In this document: piece after piece, positions 24,662 to 34,203 of the stretch
Position numbering within the stretch: the stretch's first letter is position 1
Layout of the letters: each line of letters starts with the position of its first letter
NCBI RefSeq assembly: GCF_902506605.1
Contig: NZ_LR733979.1
Span: 1,747,712-1,811,711, forward strand
Origin: Sphingomonas sp. AX6
GTDB lineage: Bacteria > Pseudomonadota > Alphaproteobacteria > Sphingomonadales > Sphingomonadaceae
Direction of reading: 5' to 3'
Length of the DNA stretch: 64,000 nt
Notes under the pieces: generated by a model
Told to the model about the DNA's origin: nothing
Databases searched by the model: none
What the model saw: only the letters and a program-made list of their open reading frames with translations
Made by a program: the position numbers and the translations under genes

Positions 24662-27600
24662 GCCGCAATGTCCGATGATGAATGGTCTGGCCAAAGATAG
24701 ACAATACCAACGGGTTCGATGCGTTGCGCTTTCACGGCATAAGAGGCGCGAAGACGTGCAGGTTCGCGCACAAGTTCGTCGTCGAGAAGGGTTGCGGCTT
24801 TCTCCCATGACCGCCTATCGGCGATGCGTTGACGCCGCTCGTTGTCGTCGAAATCGAGGGCAAGCTGGCGATCGTCCTTACCAACCTCCTGGCGGATGCG
24901 GTCGATACGCTTCTGGAGTAGTTGTTCGAGGCTCCGAGCTTCCCCTTCGCCCCGCTTAAGCAGCTCAACAGCGACACGTTCACCTCGGGCGGCGGCGCGT
25001 TGATCGAGGACCGAACGCAGGTCACCGACGTCGGCCGAAGTTCCCGGGCCGACGCGCTCGAGAATGGATGCGTCGGCATTCGACGCATCGCTCAGATTGG
25101 CGAATAACTGGTCGAGGATGCGCGCATCGGCGTCGCCACTTTCGGCAAGTGGGCGCAGGGAACCCGGCGAGCGAGTTCGATCGCGCCAGTCAGCGGTGAC
25201 GGTCACAAGCTCTTCGTGCAGTCGTTGTGCTCCCTCCGCATAAAGCGCTAACCGACCGATCAGCACTACGCGTGGCGGACCGGGCGTACGCGTCTTCAAG
25301 ATGCAGGCTCGGGTCAGTCCCTGCTGAAAGCCAACCGACAGGAACCGTGACAACAGCCGCCGCACCAAACGGTGCTCGAGATGCACCTGAACAACATCGG
25401 CTGCATCTCGACCGTCGGACAGAATGGCGGGCGCGAAACTGATCCTACGTACCTTCGCGTCGCCTGCGGCGCGCCATTGCGCCGGGCGCTCACCGCGCTT
25501 CGCTGGCCGAGCACGCAATTCATCGAGCAAAGGTCGCCAACTTGGCTCCTGCGCGAAAGCCGGATCATCCGGATCGAGCGCGAGGACCGGCACGTCGCCG
25601 ATCAATTCCTGACCGTCCCAGTGGCCTCCCGCGCGCTGAAGCGCGAGACTGACGACCTCCATCAGCTCGTCCGGGGCAACTCCAACCCGTGCACGGGCCC
25701 GTTCCAAGGCTTGTGTCAGCTCTTCTTGTTCGCGCCTCAAACGTGCGAAGCGTTTTTCTTCGCCATCGTCGAGGTCGCGCACCGCAGCACGTACGCGCTC
25801 ATCAGCTTCTTCGTCGCGGATCCGGTCCGCCATGGCAGAAATATCTTCGCGCGCGATGCCTTTCCGCCCGAGCCGCTCAGCGATCCTCTTTTCGAGCACT
25901 TGGCCGGCGGAGCCGAGCTGGCGATGTATCCGATCGGTTTTTCGCACCAGTGCATCGAGGACGACATCTTCAGGGCGCTGAGCATAAATAAAATAACGGC
26001 ACGTGACGACAGGACTAGGCTGAAGCTTGCGATCGATGCGTCCGTTTCGCTGTTCGAGGCGCGAGGGGTTCCAGGGGAGATCGATATGAAAGAGGTCATG
26101 GCATTGCGCTTGGAGGTTGATGCCCTCGCGCGCAGCATCCGTACAGATCAGAATGCGGAGCGGCGAAGTGGCATCGTTAAATGCGCGTTTAATCGCTTCA
26201 CGACGCTCTGCGGACGTAATCCCAGTGAAACTATCGATCCGGTTGTCACCGTCCGGGTCGCGATCCAGCACCTCGCCAAGCAGCGCCGACAGCTGACGCT
26301 CGACGTAGCGGCGGGTGTCTTCATATTCTGTGAAAAGCAGTAACCGTCGGCCGCCCCATTGGCCGTCCGTTGTAAGAAGGTTGTCACGGATCCAGCGGTG
26401 TAGCCAGGTGATACGCGCGTCAGACTTCCCCCGCGCTGCCTCGGCGATCGCGAGCATTTCTACGGCAGCGGTCCGTTCTACGCGCAATTGTTCTAGTGCG
26501 CCGCGCTCCAAGCTGAGCGTTGCTGCTGCTTCTGTGGCACGATCATCCTCTTCATTGATAATCGTGAGTACAGCTTCTTCCTCCTCCGCGGAGACCGGGG
26601 AGAGATCACGCTCCTCCGGCTCGATCGCAGCCGTCGCCGCGGCATGGCCGGCGATAAAGCGATCGAGCGAGGCAAGATGCACGGCAAGGGTGCGCGCGAA
26701 CGCCGGAATCGAAGAGAGCAAGCGTTGCTGCAAACCCACAAATGCCAGTCGCGCCTGCGCTGCTTTGCCACGGGTGAGTGTACCGATGCGTTGCTCCCGC
26801 AGGTGACCATAGTTGGCCAGCATCTCCGCTAGCCGAAGCTCAGGCGCTGTTGCCTCGAGCTCATCGAGTGTTACCGGCTCAATGATGCGCTCTGGAAAAG
26901 CTTCACCGAGCGCGCGAAGATCCGACTTAAGACGTCGGACCATGACCGGATCGAGGTCATCCGGTCGAATATCCATTCCGCGTGTAAAACGTTGGGGGTC
27001 GAGCAATTCCAGCAGCGTGGCGAAACTGTTGGAGTGCCCGTTATGGGGCGTGGCTGACAGGAACAAGCGATGCTCGAACCGACCTGCGAGGTCGCGCAAA
27101 TCTTTGGTGAACTGACTCTCGATAGCGTAACGCCCCCCTCCTGCAGGGGCCGCGTGATGTGCCTCGTCAAGAATCAGAAGCGAGCGTGCGCGGAAATCCT
27201 CCAGCACATCGCGCAGTCCCCCAACGTAACTCTCATCGCTGATCAAGCTGTGGGAGAGGATGAAGCGCGAGCCCGTTGCCCAGGGATTAGCGCCAAAACC
27301 TCGGCGGCGTCTCAGTTCCTCGAGGAAGCCACGATCAACGATTTCGAACGCCAGCCCGAACTTCGAAGCCAGTTCTTCTTTCCATTGCTGCGTCATGGCC
27401 GCCGGAGCCACCACAACAGCGAGATCGACGCGGCGCCGAAGAAGAAGTTCTCGCAAAATCAGGCCGGCCTCGACGGTCTTGCCCAGACCAACGTCATCCG
27501 CGATGAGCAAATTGACCCGCGGCAGCCGCAATGCCTTGCGTAGCGGCAACAGTTGATAGGCATCCAGACGAATGCCTGCGCGAAATGGGGCCTGAAAAAG

Positions 27601-27894
27601 GTCCCGATCAGCAGCGGTTGCCGTTCTCCAACCAATGGTACGCAGGTACGCGGCAAAAGCGGCCGCGTCGTCGCTTCCGCGCGCGCCGAGGTTCGCCCAG
27701 CTTTCCTCATCTCGAAGAGTTGCATCGATCTCGGCCCCCCACAAAAGGTCAACCGTCTCGCCCTGCGCATCGTCATCGACACACGATAGCCGGTAGCGCC
27801 CCAATGGGCTCTGCGCCGCGGGCACTTCATCCACCAACCAAGTGCGTCCGCGCGCAGCCACGAAGCTGCCGATTTGTGGAAACTCATTTTTCAT
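24658..27894 (-). CDS. drmD: DISARM SNF2-family helicase DrmD
   Basis: 1078 residues, first gene of the operon. SNF2/RapA-like motifs: ADDVGLGKTVEAG (Walker A, residues about 132-140), ILDEAHHAAP (DEAH box), FLSATPHNGHS, LLLFTEYEDTRRYVERQL, and the C-terminal block ICTDAAREGINLQAQ...DLPWNPSRLEQRNGRIDR. DrmD marks class 1 DISARM. The stop TGA overlaps the drmMI GTG. The ATG at 27894 lies 236 bp from the divergent 28131 gene, so the operon promoter should be in that gap. Confidence 0.93.
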   Translation of the reverse strand: MKNEFPQIGSFVAARGRTWLVDEVPAAQSPLGRYRLSCVDDDAQGETVDLLWGAEIDATLRDEESWANLGARGSDDAAAFAAYLRTIGWRTATAADRDLFQAPFRAGIRLDAYQLLPLRKALRLPRVNLLIADDVGLGKTVEAGLILRELLLRRRVDLAVVVAPAAMTQQWKEELASKFGLAFEIVDRGFLEELRRRRGFGANPWATGSRFILSHSLISDESYVGGLRDVLEDFRARSLLILDEAHHAAPAGGGRYAIESQFTKDLRDLAGRFEHRLFLSATPHNGHSNSFATLLELLDPQRFTRGMDIRPDDLDPVMVRRLKSDLRALGEAFPERIIEPVTLDELEATAPELRLAEMLANYGHLREQRIGTLTRGKAAQARLAFVGLQQRLLSSIPAFARTLAVHLASLDRFIAGHAAATAAIEPEERDLSPVSAEEEEAVLTIINEEDDRATEAAATLSLERGALEQLRVERTAAVEMLAIAEAARGKSDARITWLHRWIRDNLLTTDGQWGGRRLLLFTEYEDTRRYVERQLSALLGEVLDRDPDGDNRIDSFTGITSAERREAIKRAFNDATSPLRILICTDAAREGINLQAQCHDLFHIDLPWNPSRLEQRNGRIDRKLQPSPVVTCRYFIYAQRPEDVVLDALVRKTDRIHRQLGSAGQVLEKRIAERLGRKGIAREDISAMADRIRDEEADERVRAAVRDLDDGEEKRFARLRREQEELTQALERARARVGVAPDELMEVVSLALQRAGGHWDGQELIGDVPVLALDPDDPAFAQEPSWRPLLDELRARPAKRGERPAQWRAAGDAKVRRISFAPAILSDGRDAADVVQVHLEHRLVRRLLSRFLSVGFQQGLTRACILKTRTPGPPRVVLIGRLALYAEGAQRLHEELVTVTADWRDRTRSPGSLRPLAESGDADARILDQLFANLSDASNADASILERVGPGTSADVGDLRSVLDQRAAARGERVAVELLKRGEGEARSLEQLLQKRIDRIRQEVGKDDRQLALDFDDNERRQRIADRRSWEKAATLLDDELVREPARLRASYAVKAQRIEPVGIVYLWPDHSSSDIAA

Positions 27895-28130
27895 TGATGG
27901 TCTAACAGCTTGGAGCTCGTAACTGATTGAGAGACGTCAGCATTCCCATGCCCCTCCACATTTCGGGTGGCTCTGGTACCCCATATATCGCGTAGCTTTC
28001 ATATCGCCTGTTTGAGGCAGAGCCCGCGATCATTCAATGGCAACATACGTGCGAGGCATCGCCACGCCGGTGATGCAGCAATGGGCTTGGCAAGCGTATG
28101 GCGCATAATAAACTAATGTTGGAGCCAAGG

Positions 28131-29366
28131 ATGCCCCGCACCTTCACACGTGAACAATTCCATGATCTTGTATGGTCCAAACCATTGACGCACCTTGCGA
28201 AGGAATTCGCGCTGTCCGACGTCGCACTCCATAAAATCTGCAAGAAGCACGGCATCCCTAATCCTCCGCTGGGCTGGTGGGCCAAAAAGGCGGCAGGCAA
28301 GGCAGTCAAGCAGACGCCGCTGCCCAAAACGAGGGACGGCGGCGCCGACCGCATTACAATAGCAAGTGGAGAGTTACGGGCCGAGTCGGAGCTGATCGCG
28401 GAGGCTCGCGAGAAAGCTCGTGTGCTGGCCTCGACAATCGAAGGAATCGATAAGCCTTTCTCCAACCCGATTGTTGACCGCACAATTGCCAAGCTTCGGA
28501 AAGAGAAACCCGCACCCATCACGGGCCTGGTTGCCGTCGCTCAGTCGGGCCTGATTAAAGTTGAGGTTGCTCCAGATTCTGTCGAGCGTCTTCAACTGAT
28601 TTTGAACCGTATCGCGGCTGCGGCCGCGGTAATGGACATCAGGATTATAAAGACTGAGAGATCGACGGCGTTCGAATGCGACGGTGAGACCATCGGATTC
28701 TCTATCACCGAGACTACCAAGCGAGAAAAGCACGCCCTAACTGAAAAAGAAAAAGCCGAAGAACTAACCCACCAAAAAAAGCGGGAAAGATATTGGAGCA
28801 AACCTCGTTCCTGGGGGGATGACAATTTTGATATCTTCCCGCTCCGGTTTCCTGAGTGGGATTATGTCCCGACTGGCCAGCTCTCGTTTGAACTCGAGCA
28901 GTTCTATCTTAGCGGCAGCAGTCCACGACGATCTTACCGAGACGCCAAGGTGCAACGTCTGGAGAAGATGGCAGTTGATATCGCAGTTGGCATTAAGGTG
29001 CTCACGGCCGCCCGAAGGGACGATCGTTTACGGCGAGAGGATGATGCGCGTCGCCGAGAAGAAGAGCGCCTACGTCGCGAAATCGTTATGCGCCGGAAGC
29101 ATATTGAGGAGCGCCGCTCCGAGGCTCTTGACACCTTACTGAAGGAGGTCGCCGATCTCGACCGGCTGAGGCGCCTCGTTTCTTCGTTACGTAGTGAACT
29201 GGATACTGGTCAGCTTGGAAGGGTCGCGGGACTTATCAGTTTTGCCGAGGAAACCCTTTCACGACGTCAGGACGCACTATCCGCAGGTCCGCTCGAACAG
29301 CGATTGGCAAGTGATCGACTTTTTTCCGACGATGATGATTACGGTTTCAGACCGTCTTCATTCTAA
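28131..29366 (+). CDS. HTH and coiled-coil protein of unknown function
   Basis: 411 residues from the ATG at 28131, which has GGAG and AAGG upstream. An ATG 33 bases earlier is in frame but lacks a site. The N-terminus (FTREQFHDLVWSKPLTHLAKEFALSDVALHKICKKH) reads as a helix-turn-helix followed by a PPLGWWAKK motif. The middle is alpha/beta, and residues about 290-345 form a highly charged coiled coil (RREDDARRREEERLRREIV). The C-terminus is acidic. It diverges from the DISARM operon and may be a regulator or another defence protein. I know the N-terminal motif from uncharacterised proteins only. Confidence 0.75.
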   Translation: MPRTFTREQFHDLVWSKPLTHLAKEFALSDVALHKICKKHGIPNPPLGWWAKKAAGKAVKQTPLPKTRDGGADRITIASGELRAESELIAEAREKARVLASTIEGIDKPFSNPIVDRTIAKLRKEKPAPITGLVAVAQSGLIKVEVAPDSVERLQLILNRIAAAAAVMDIRIIKTERSTAFECDGETIGFSITETTKREKHALTEKEKAEELTHQKKRERYWSKPRSWGDDNFDIFPLRFPEWDYVPTGQLSFELEQFYLSGSSPRRSYRDAKVQRLEKMAVDIAVGIKVLTAARRDDRLRREDDARRREEERLRREIVMRRKHIEERRSEALDTLLKEVADLDRLRRLVSSLRSELDTGQLGRVAGLISFAEETLSRRQDALSAGPLEQRLASDRLFSDDDDYGFRPSSF

Positions 29367-29527
29367 TAAGCCGTCGGCGATCTGCTATTTCGACCATCGT
29401 GATGCTTAGGACAAAACGCTGCGACGACAGCCTTCTGCTGATTTAGTTACAAGGTCTCCCCGGGCGGGTGTAGTTTAGCCCAATCATCAGATCATTCCGT
29501 TAGCATCAAAAAATCAGCGACTCTAAC

Positions 29528-29836
29528 TTAGCTTGTCGTGATTTTCCGCTCTAGTTTCCGGGAGGAGATGATGTTCCGCAAAGTCGGAATTGCGATGCCG
29601 GCATTCGCCGCAACAATCGCAAGAGATGAACGACCTTCTAAAAGCGAATGCGAAATAAATTCGATCAGTTCTGCTCGGCTATTAAATCGGCCTTTCACGG
29701 ACATAGATTCTCGATAATACGCCTTTTGTGCAATCAGCAGCTCGGCAACGATCTCCTTGGCGGGCGGTTGGGGACGAACTTCGATTAGTTTGAGACGGCC
29801 CGGATCGTCCCTGAGACGCTGTAACTTGGCATTCAT
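29528..29836 (-). CDS. Small protein with a C-terminal HTH-like segment
   Basis: 102 residues from the ATG at 29836. A GTG at 29869 would add eleven residues. The last 35 residues (SSLAIVAANAGIAIPTLRNIISSRKLER) look like a DNA-binding helix-turn-helix. It is the third of three small minus-strand genes (30689 to 29528) between the coiled-coil gene and tnsA. It might regulate the transposition genes. No family is recognised. Confidence 0.55.
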   Translation of the reverse strand: MNAKLQRLRDDPGRLKLIEVRPQPPAKEIVAELLIAQKAYYRESMSVKGRFNSRAELIEFISHSLLEGRSSLAIVAANAGIAIPTLRNIISSRKLERKITTS

Positions 29837-29911
29837 ACGTAGTATTTTCTCCGTTGCTCTCGCTGGCACGTTGTCATGATCAAAGTGACCCCGCCTCCAC
29901 CAAAACGACAG

Positions 29912-30469
29912 CTAGCTTCCGATTATGAACAGGGGATCAGGCGAATAGGCGCGGATCTGGTTTGCAAGGGCCGAAGCACTGATGATTAACAGAGCCGCTG
30001 CGTCGTCGCGGCCGAGGACCTCCGCAACGTCATCGCAAGCGAATGGAACCTTCGCGCCCTTGAGAACGAGAAACCGGTGGGCCGTGCGCTCTTGAATGCC
30101 CAACAGCTCTTGCACCCGGCGCCTGAAGGCTGGTCCTTCCACTTTGGTCATCCACTCGCGAAACTGCAGATTATCGTCCGCCGCCCCCGAAATGCGCCAG
30201 CGCAGAGGATCAGATCCTAGGATTGTGAGTCCCTCATTCACAAGCGGGCTAAGGTGCTTTATGACTATTTGAGTCGGAAATCCGGCTTTCAAGCATTCCG
30301 AAAGTGCAAGAGTTCCGAAGACTGCGTTGAGATCAAGATCGCGTCCGGGTTTTGTGCGTACAAAATTGTACAGGCTGTGCAACTTTCGGTGTTCGCTCGG
30401 CGGTAGACCAGTGAGTTTTGTAACGCCAGCTACGGTAAATTGCATCATATTTACTTCATAATTATTCAT
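29912..30469 (-). CDS. Putative DNA-binding protein, unknown function
   Basis: 185 residues. The ATG at 30469 has AAGGG seven bases upstream. The N-terminus (FTVAGVTKLTGLPPSEHRKLHSLYNFV) resembles the start of MerR-like winged-helix proteins, followed by a segment that could be the wing (DLDLNAVFGTLALSECLKAGFPTQIVIKHL). The rest is alpha-helical. It sits between two other small genes in the same direction and diverges from tnsA across a 325-bp gap with operator-like repeats. That location fits a repressor of the transposon, which is inference. Confidence 0.6.
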   Translation of the reverse strand: MNNYEVNMMQFTVAGVTKLTGLPPSEHRKLHSLYNFVRTKPGRDLDLNAVFGTLALSECLKAGFPTQIVIKHLSPLVNEGLTILGSDPLRWRISGAADDNLQFREWMTKVEGPAFRRRVQELLGIQERTAHRFLVLKGAKVPFACDDVAEVLGRDDAAALLIISASALANQIRAYSPDPLFIIGS

Positions 30470-30485
30470 TTGTTAACCCTTATTT

Positions 30486-30689
30486 TTAGAATACTTCAGT
30501 AACAAATTGGATCCGGTGAACTGCAAGGAGAACCTCGCAAGGTTCAGCCTGCGCCTCCATCTCGACAAGCCTTCCGAGAATGAAACGGGATCGTTTCATT
30601 AATTCAGATAGCATGTGCAAATCGCTAGCTTCGACCTCTAGCACTGGCGTCTGCGAAGCGCCGATCATGTTAAATTGAAATTGTGCCAA
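30486..30689 (-). CDS. Small protein of unknown function, strong SD and TTG start
   Basis: 67 residues from a TTG at 30689 preceded by a near-perfect AGGAGGAG. The sequence (AQFQFNMIGASQTPVLEVEASDLHMLSELMKRSRFILGRLVEME) looks like a small alpha/beta protein. It ends 16 bp before the next gene, so the three small genes form an operon. No family is recognised. Confidence 0.6.
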   Translation of the reverse strand: MAQFQFNMIGASQTPVLEVEASDLHMLSELMKRSRFILGRLVEMEAQAEPCEVLLAVHRIQFVTEVF

Positions 30690-31014
30690 ATCACTCCTCC
30701 TGAACGCAACCAGTTACCTCGCTCTGTTGAGCGCCGGGTGGCCGATAGTTATGGAAATTGGGAGCGTCAAGTACATAATGCTGCCTGCGCAAGTTAATGA
30801 CGGACAGTAAAAGAGTACATATAGTCTAGTTTAGGTAACAGTCAGGTTGATTTTTCAGAAAGTTCCATCTCTATTTTCTGAAAGACTTGACGCGTACAAG
30901 GGTTTGAGCGATATGGCCGCTATCCGGGCTGCCAGAATGCACTGACCGAGTTGCTAGCTTAGCAGGTTATTGCGTCGCCACCGACAATGAGGCCCCAATC
31001 TAATTGACTGCGAT
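30690..31014. promoter_or_regulatory. Divergent promoter region between the small-gene operon and tnsA
   Basis: This 325-bp gap is AT-richer than its surroundings and holds no gene. It must contain the promoters of tnsA and of the divergent small operon. Its clearest signal is the pair of operator-like sites at 30853-30883. I found no transposon-end repeats here, so the element does not obviously begin next to tnsA. Confidence 0.5.
30853..30883. promoter_or_regulatory. Paired operator-like sites
   Basis: TTTCAGAAA (30853-30861) and TTTCTGAAA (30875-30883) are reverse complements of each other. Each is also nearly palindromic in itself. Their centres are 22 bp apart, two helical turns, so two dimers could bind on one face. 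A likely binder is one of the small proteins encoded next door. Confidence 0.45.
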
Positions 31015-31842
31015 ATGGCATCGCAGAAAAGCGATCGGAGATACTTAGTGAAGCAGAGTTTTAACCGGGACCTAGCCACTACTTCGGCGAGTGTTGCCAC
31101 CTTCAGCGCAGCTAATGTGCGCCGGGCGCGTTTACGCCACCCCGGCCTTCCGATTCACAAGGTCGTGATCGTACGCTCAACGGACCGCGATCAACTACGC
31201 GATCAGATCACCGGCAGGAAGGCCATCCGCACTGGTGCTTATCCCTCAAGGAAGATGCAACGCGGTCGTTTCGGCGAGGCTGCGGCCGAACTCGCCCGCA
31301 TCATACAGGAGGAGGTCGATGTTGGTGTGGTCGATGCGATCGCTCAGCCATGTCGTGGCGAGGTGCTGCTCGACGACGGGTGGCATGTTCACCTGCCAGA
31401 CTTCGCTAACCTACGTTCAGATGGGCGCCGCGTACTGATTGATGCAAAGCGGGACTGGAGCGATTTTCGGACTGCAAATGGCCGGCGCCAGACGTTCCTT
31501 GGTCAGATTATCGCTGAGGCGATGGGCTACGACTATGAGCACTACGTCCTTGCGCACGCCGGTACGGCTCGGCGCCGAGAAAATGTCGATACAGTCCAGG
31601 CCGCTCGTTTTGTCAGCGTCCCTGACCATCTCGTGGCGCTTGCCGCAGCTACTGTTGGCAAAGGTCCGATCGCACTTCGCAATCTCGCGGCCATCCTACA
31701 CCCCGTTTACGGCCGGTCGATGGCATACGCGCTCATGGTGCGGCGCGTTGTCGAGATCGACCTTGACGGAAAGCTCGGCGATCACAGCGAATGCCGCGCT
31801 GTTCCGCCCCTACCAGTGGCGATGCCGAGCATCCGCCAGTGA
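31015..31842 (+). CDS. tnsA: TnsA-like transposon endonuclease
   Basis: 275 residues. TnsA is a restriction-enzyme-like nuclease that cuts the 5' ends of a Tn7-type element so that it moves by cut-and-paste. The core is visible: a Glu in RGRFGEAAAELAR, the Asp of HLPDFANL near residue 130 and the Lys of VLIDAKRDW near 145. The C-terminal part is a helical region expected to contact TnsB. It is the first gene of the tnsA-B-C-tniQ set, with a 144-bp gap before tnsB. A true TnsA predicts cut-and-paste rather than cointegrate movement. Confidence 0.85.
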   Translation: MASQKSDRRYLVKQSFNRDLATTSASVATFSAANVRRARLRHPGLPIHKVVIVRSTDRDQLRDQITGRKAIRTGAYPSRKMQRGRFGEAAAELARIIQEEVDVGVVDAIAQPCRGEVLLDDGWHVHLPDFANLRSDGRRVLIDAKRDWSDFRTANGRRQTFLGQIIAEAMGYDYEHYVLAHAGTARRRENVDTVQAARFVSVPDHLVALAAATVGKGPIALRNLAAILHPVYGRSMAYALMVRRVVEIDLDGKLGDHSECRAVPPLPVAMPSIRQ

Positions 31843-31986
31843 TGATTGAGCGATCTCTAAGATAGGGAGGGTTCGCCGATCCCAAAATCGCCGGACGTCG
31901 TATGTATTCTCTCCAGCCCCTTCGGCACAGCAATACCTTGCCTTTTAAAACTCTGCCAAGCGCGACCGTAACAGACTGATACCTTT

Positions 31987-34203
31987 ATGAAGAACTTCAG
32001 ACGCTCAGAAATAAACGGTGTCCTTGGATCTACCTTCATTACCTCAGGCGGCGTAAAACTGCTGATCGAGCGTGATCTGGGGGACGACCTGCTACACGTT
32101 ATTACGCTACCCGGGGGTGCCACCTATCGCGTCGAAGATCCCCAGACCGGCGAGATGACGCTGCCAGATAAGGGATGGTTGGAGCGCGAGCTTGCTGAAG
32201 GAATGCGGAAGGTTGGCGACGCCAATGGGCCGGTCGCTCCTGTTCGAGCGGCCGCCGCCCTGCACGATCCTGAGGAGATCCTTTCCAAGGACCCTTATGC
32301 TGCTGCCCGCCTGCGCCTGATGCTTACGCTTCTGGAGCACGGGGTGGATGCCAGCGACCCACGCCTAAGCCAAGCCATCGACAGCATTTGGGACGCCAGC
32401 ATGGTCGAGAAGTTCGGAAGGCGACCTCCCACGTCAACCGTACGTACTTGGTTTAGCCGCTGTCGCGAGGAGTCGGTGGAGCTAGCCGATATGATGAGCA
32501 TGTCCGGCCGTGTGCCGCGGCGGACCCGCCTTAACCCGTTTGTCGAAGAGATTATTGAGCAAGAACGCCCGCGCTATTGGGCCAACCGCGGCACCAAGCA
32601 AGTGGACGTGCTGGCGGCTGTTGTCGCGCGCCTTGTTGCAGAGAACCTTCGCCGGAAAGTAGCCGGCGAGTCTGAGTTGGACATGCCCGGTAAGGAGACA
32701 GTCCGCCGCCGCATCACTGAGATGGAATGCCGCGAAACCTACGCCGAGAAGTTCGGAGAGAAGGCAGCACGCCGCAAATATGACGGTTCCGGCCGCGGGC
32801 TCCATACCTCGCGCATTCTTCAAGTCGCGCTGATGGATGACACGGTCGTCGACATGGTGACCTGCTTGGATGCGGACCGCGCGATGGTGGCCGGGCGACC
32901 CCACCTGTGCGTCATTATGGACGCACACAGCCGGGTTATCCTTGGGCTGGTGGCAGGGTTCGAGCCGCCTACTGTCCACACCGCAGCACAATGCCTGCGC
33001 CTGGCAAACGCGCCCAAGCTCGATGTGCGCCCCGATCGCCGCGCCCGCTATCCCGCTCTTTGCACGATTAATGGTAAGCCGGCGAAGATCGTCACAGACA
33101 ATGGGGCAAATTATGCGGCGCCAGGCTTTACTGAGATGTTGCTTGACCTCGGCATCGCGCACGAACTCACGCCCGTCGGCGCTCCTCGCCACAAGGCGAC
33201 CATTGAGCGCTTCTTCCGCACCTTCAACACCTTTCTCATCGACAAGCTGCCTGGAGCAACGCTCGACCCCAGCGTCCTGCGCAAGCTCGGCATTGATCCC
33301 ACTTCCGAAGCCGTGGTCACCATTACCGAGCTGAAGGAGCTGATTGGCGAATTCCTGTATTTATATCATATCACCCACCATTCGGGTATCGACGCCGCCC
33401 CACTTGATAAGTGGCACCGCGGCACGCTCGCGCATGGTCGCGACCTGATCCTGGACACTCGCAAACTCGAAATCGTCACCGGTGTGACTGTGCACAGAAA
33501 GCGTGTGACGGCTAACGGTGGCGTCCGCATGTTCGGAATGCAGTGGAAGGGCGAGAACCTGCCCGATGTGGTCAACAAACTCGTGGCAAAAGAACCACAC
33601 TCAACGCGTCTGGACGCTACTGTCGCGGTGACAACCAAGGTGAAATACAACCCTGAAGACATGCTTTATGTCCACGTTTTCGTGGGCGACGATTGGCTGC
33701 GTCTCGAAAATACCCAGCCTGACTATTCCGCCGGACTTAGCCTTTGGCAGCATCGCCAGATCAAGGAGTGGGCCCAGCGCCAATCGATGCAGTTTAGCAC
33801 GGTTGCCGAACGCCTCGTGGCGCGCGACGAGCTCAATCGCACGATCCGGGAGACCTTCCCAGACATGAACAACCGCGAGCGTCGCGCGATGGCACGCATG
33901 GTCGGCGCTGATCCGACCGCCCGGCCTGCCTTCGACGTGAGCTGGGCCGAAGCCGAACATCGCCATGATGGTCTTGGCCCCGTCATCGAGCACCAGGTGC
34001 CGGCCGAGGATCGCCCAGACGCTTACCGCGTTCCGAGCCGTCCGGGATTCGCGAAGTCTGTAATAGACGACGAGCACGACGAAGATCTGGATGCTGACGA
34101 TGGCGACGCAGATACAGCGGCATCCGTCTTTCGACCTGCCCGCCCCATTATCGAGCCCTCGCAGATCGACGACGACGAATTTGGCGACGAGGAGTACCGC
34201 TGA
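31987..34203 (+). CDS. tnsB: TnsB-like DDE transposase
   Basis: 738 residues. TnsB binds the repeats at the element ends and joins the 3' ends to target DNA. The integrase-fold core has Asp in ALMDDTVVDMV (about 282), IVTDNGANY with Asp371, and Glu407 in KATIERFFRTFN, giving the classic D-35-E spacing. N-terminal helical DNA-binding regions come before it, and a beta-barrel with a long acidic tail (DDEHDEDLDADDGDAD) follows. The tail probably contacts the TnsC ATPase. The stop overlaps the tnsC ATG. Confidence 0.95.
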   Translation: MKNFRRSEINGVLGSTFITSGGVKLLIERDLGDDLLHVITLPGGATYRVEDPQTGEMTLPDKGWLERELAEGMRKVGDANGPVAPVRAAAALHDPEEILSKDPYAAARLRLMLTLLEHGVDASDPRLSQAIDSIWDASMVEKFGRRPPTSTVRTWFSRCREESVELADMMSMSGRVPRRTRLNPFVEEIIEQERPRYWANRGTKQVDVLAAVVARLVAENLRRKVAGESELDMPGKETVRRRITEMECRETYAEKFGEKAARRKYDGSGRGLHTSRILQVALMDDTVVDMVTCLDADRAMVAGRPHLCVIMDAHSRVILGLVAGFEPPTVHTAAQCLRLANAPKLDVRPDRRARYPALCTINGKPAKIVTDNGANYAAPGFTEMLLDLGIAHELTPVGAPRHKATIERFFRTFNTFLIDKLPGATLDPSVLRKLGIDPTSEAVVTITELKELIGEFLYLYHITHHSGIDAAPLDKWHRGTLAHGRDLILDTRKLEIVTGVTVHRKRVTANGGVRMFGMQWKGENLPDVVNKLVAKEPHSTRLDATVAVTTKVKYNPEDMLYVHVFVGDDWLRLENTQPDYSAGLSLWQHRQIKEWAQRQSMQFSTVAERLVARDELNRTIRETFPDMNNRERRAMARMVGADPTARPAFDVSWAEAEHRHDGLGPVIEHQVPAEDRPDAYRVPSRPGFAKSVIDDEHDEDLDADDGDADTAASVFRPARPIIEPSQIDDDEFGDEEYR

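Noticed and set aside
24662..24808. Longer N-terminus for DrmMI
   Set aside because: It would overlap drmD by 150 bp and has Arg/Ser-rich shadow sequence. The GTGA overlap matches the other operon junctions.
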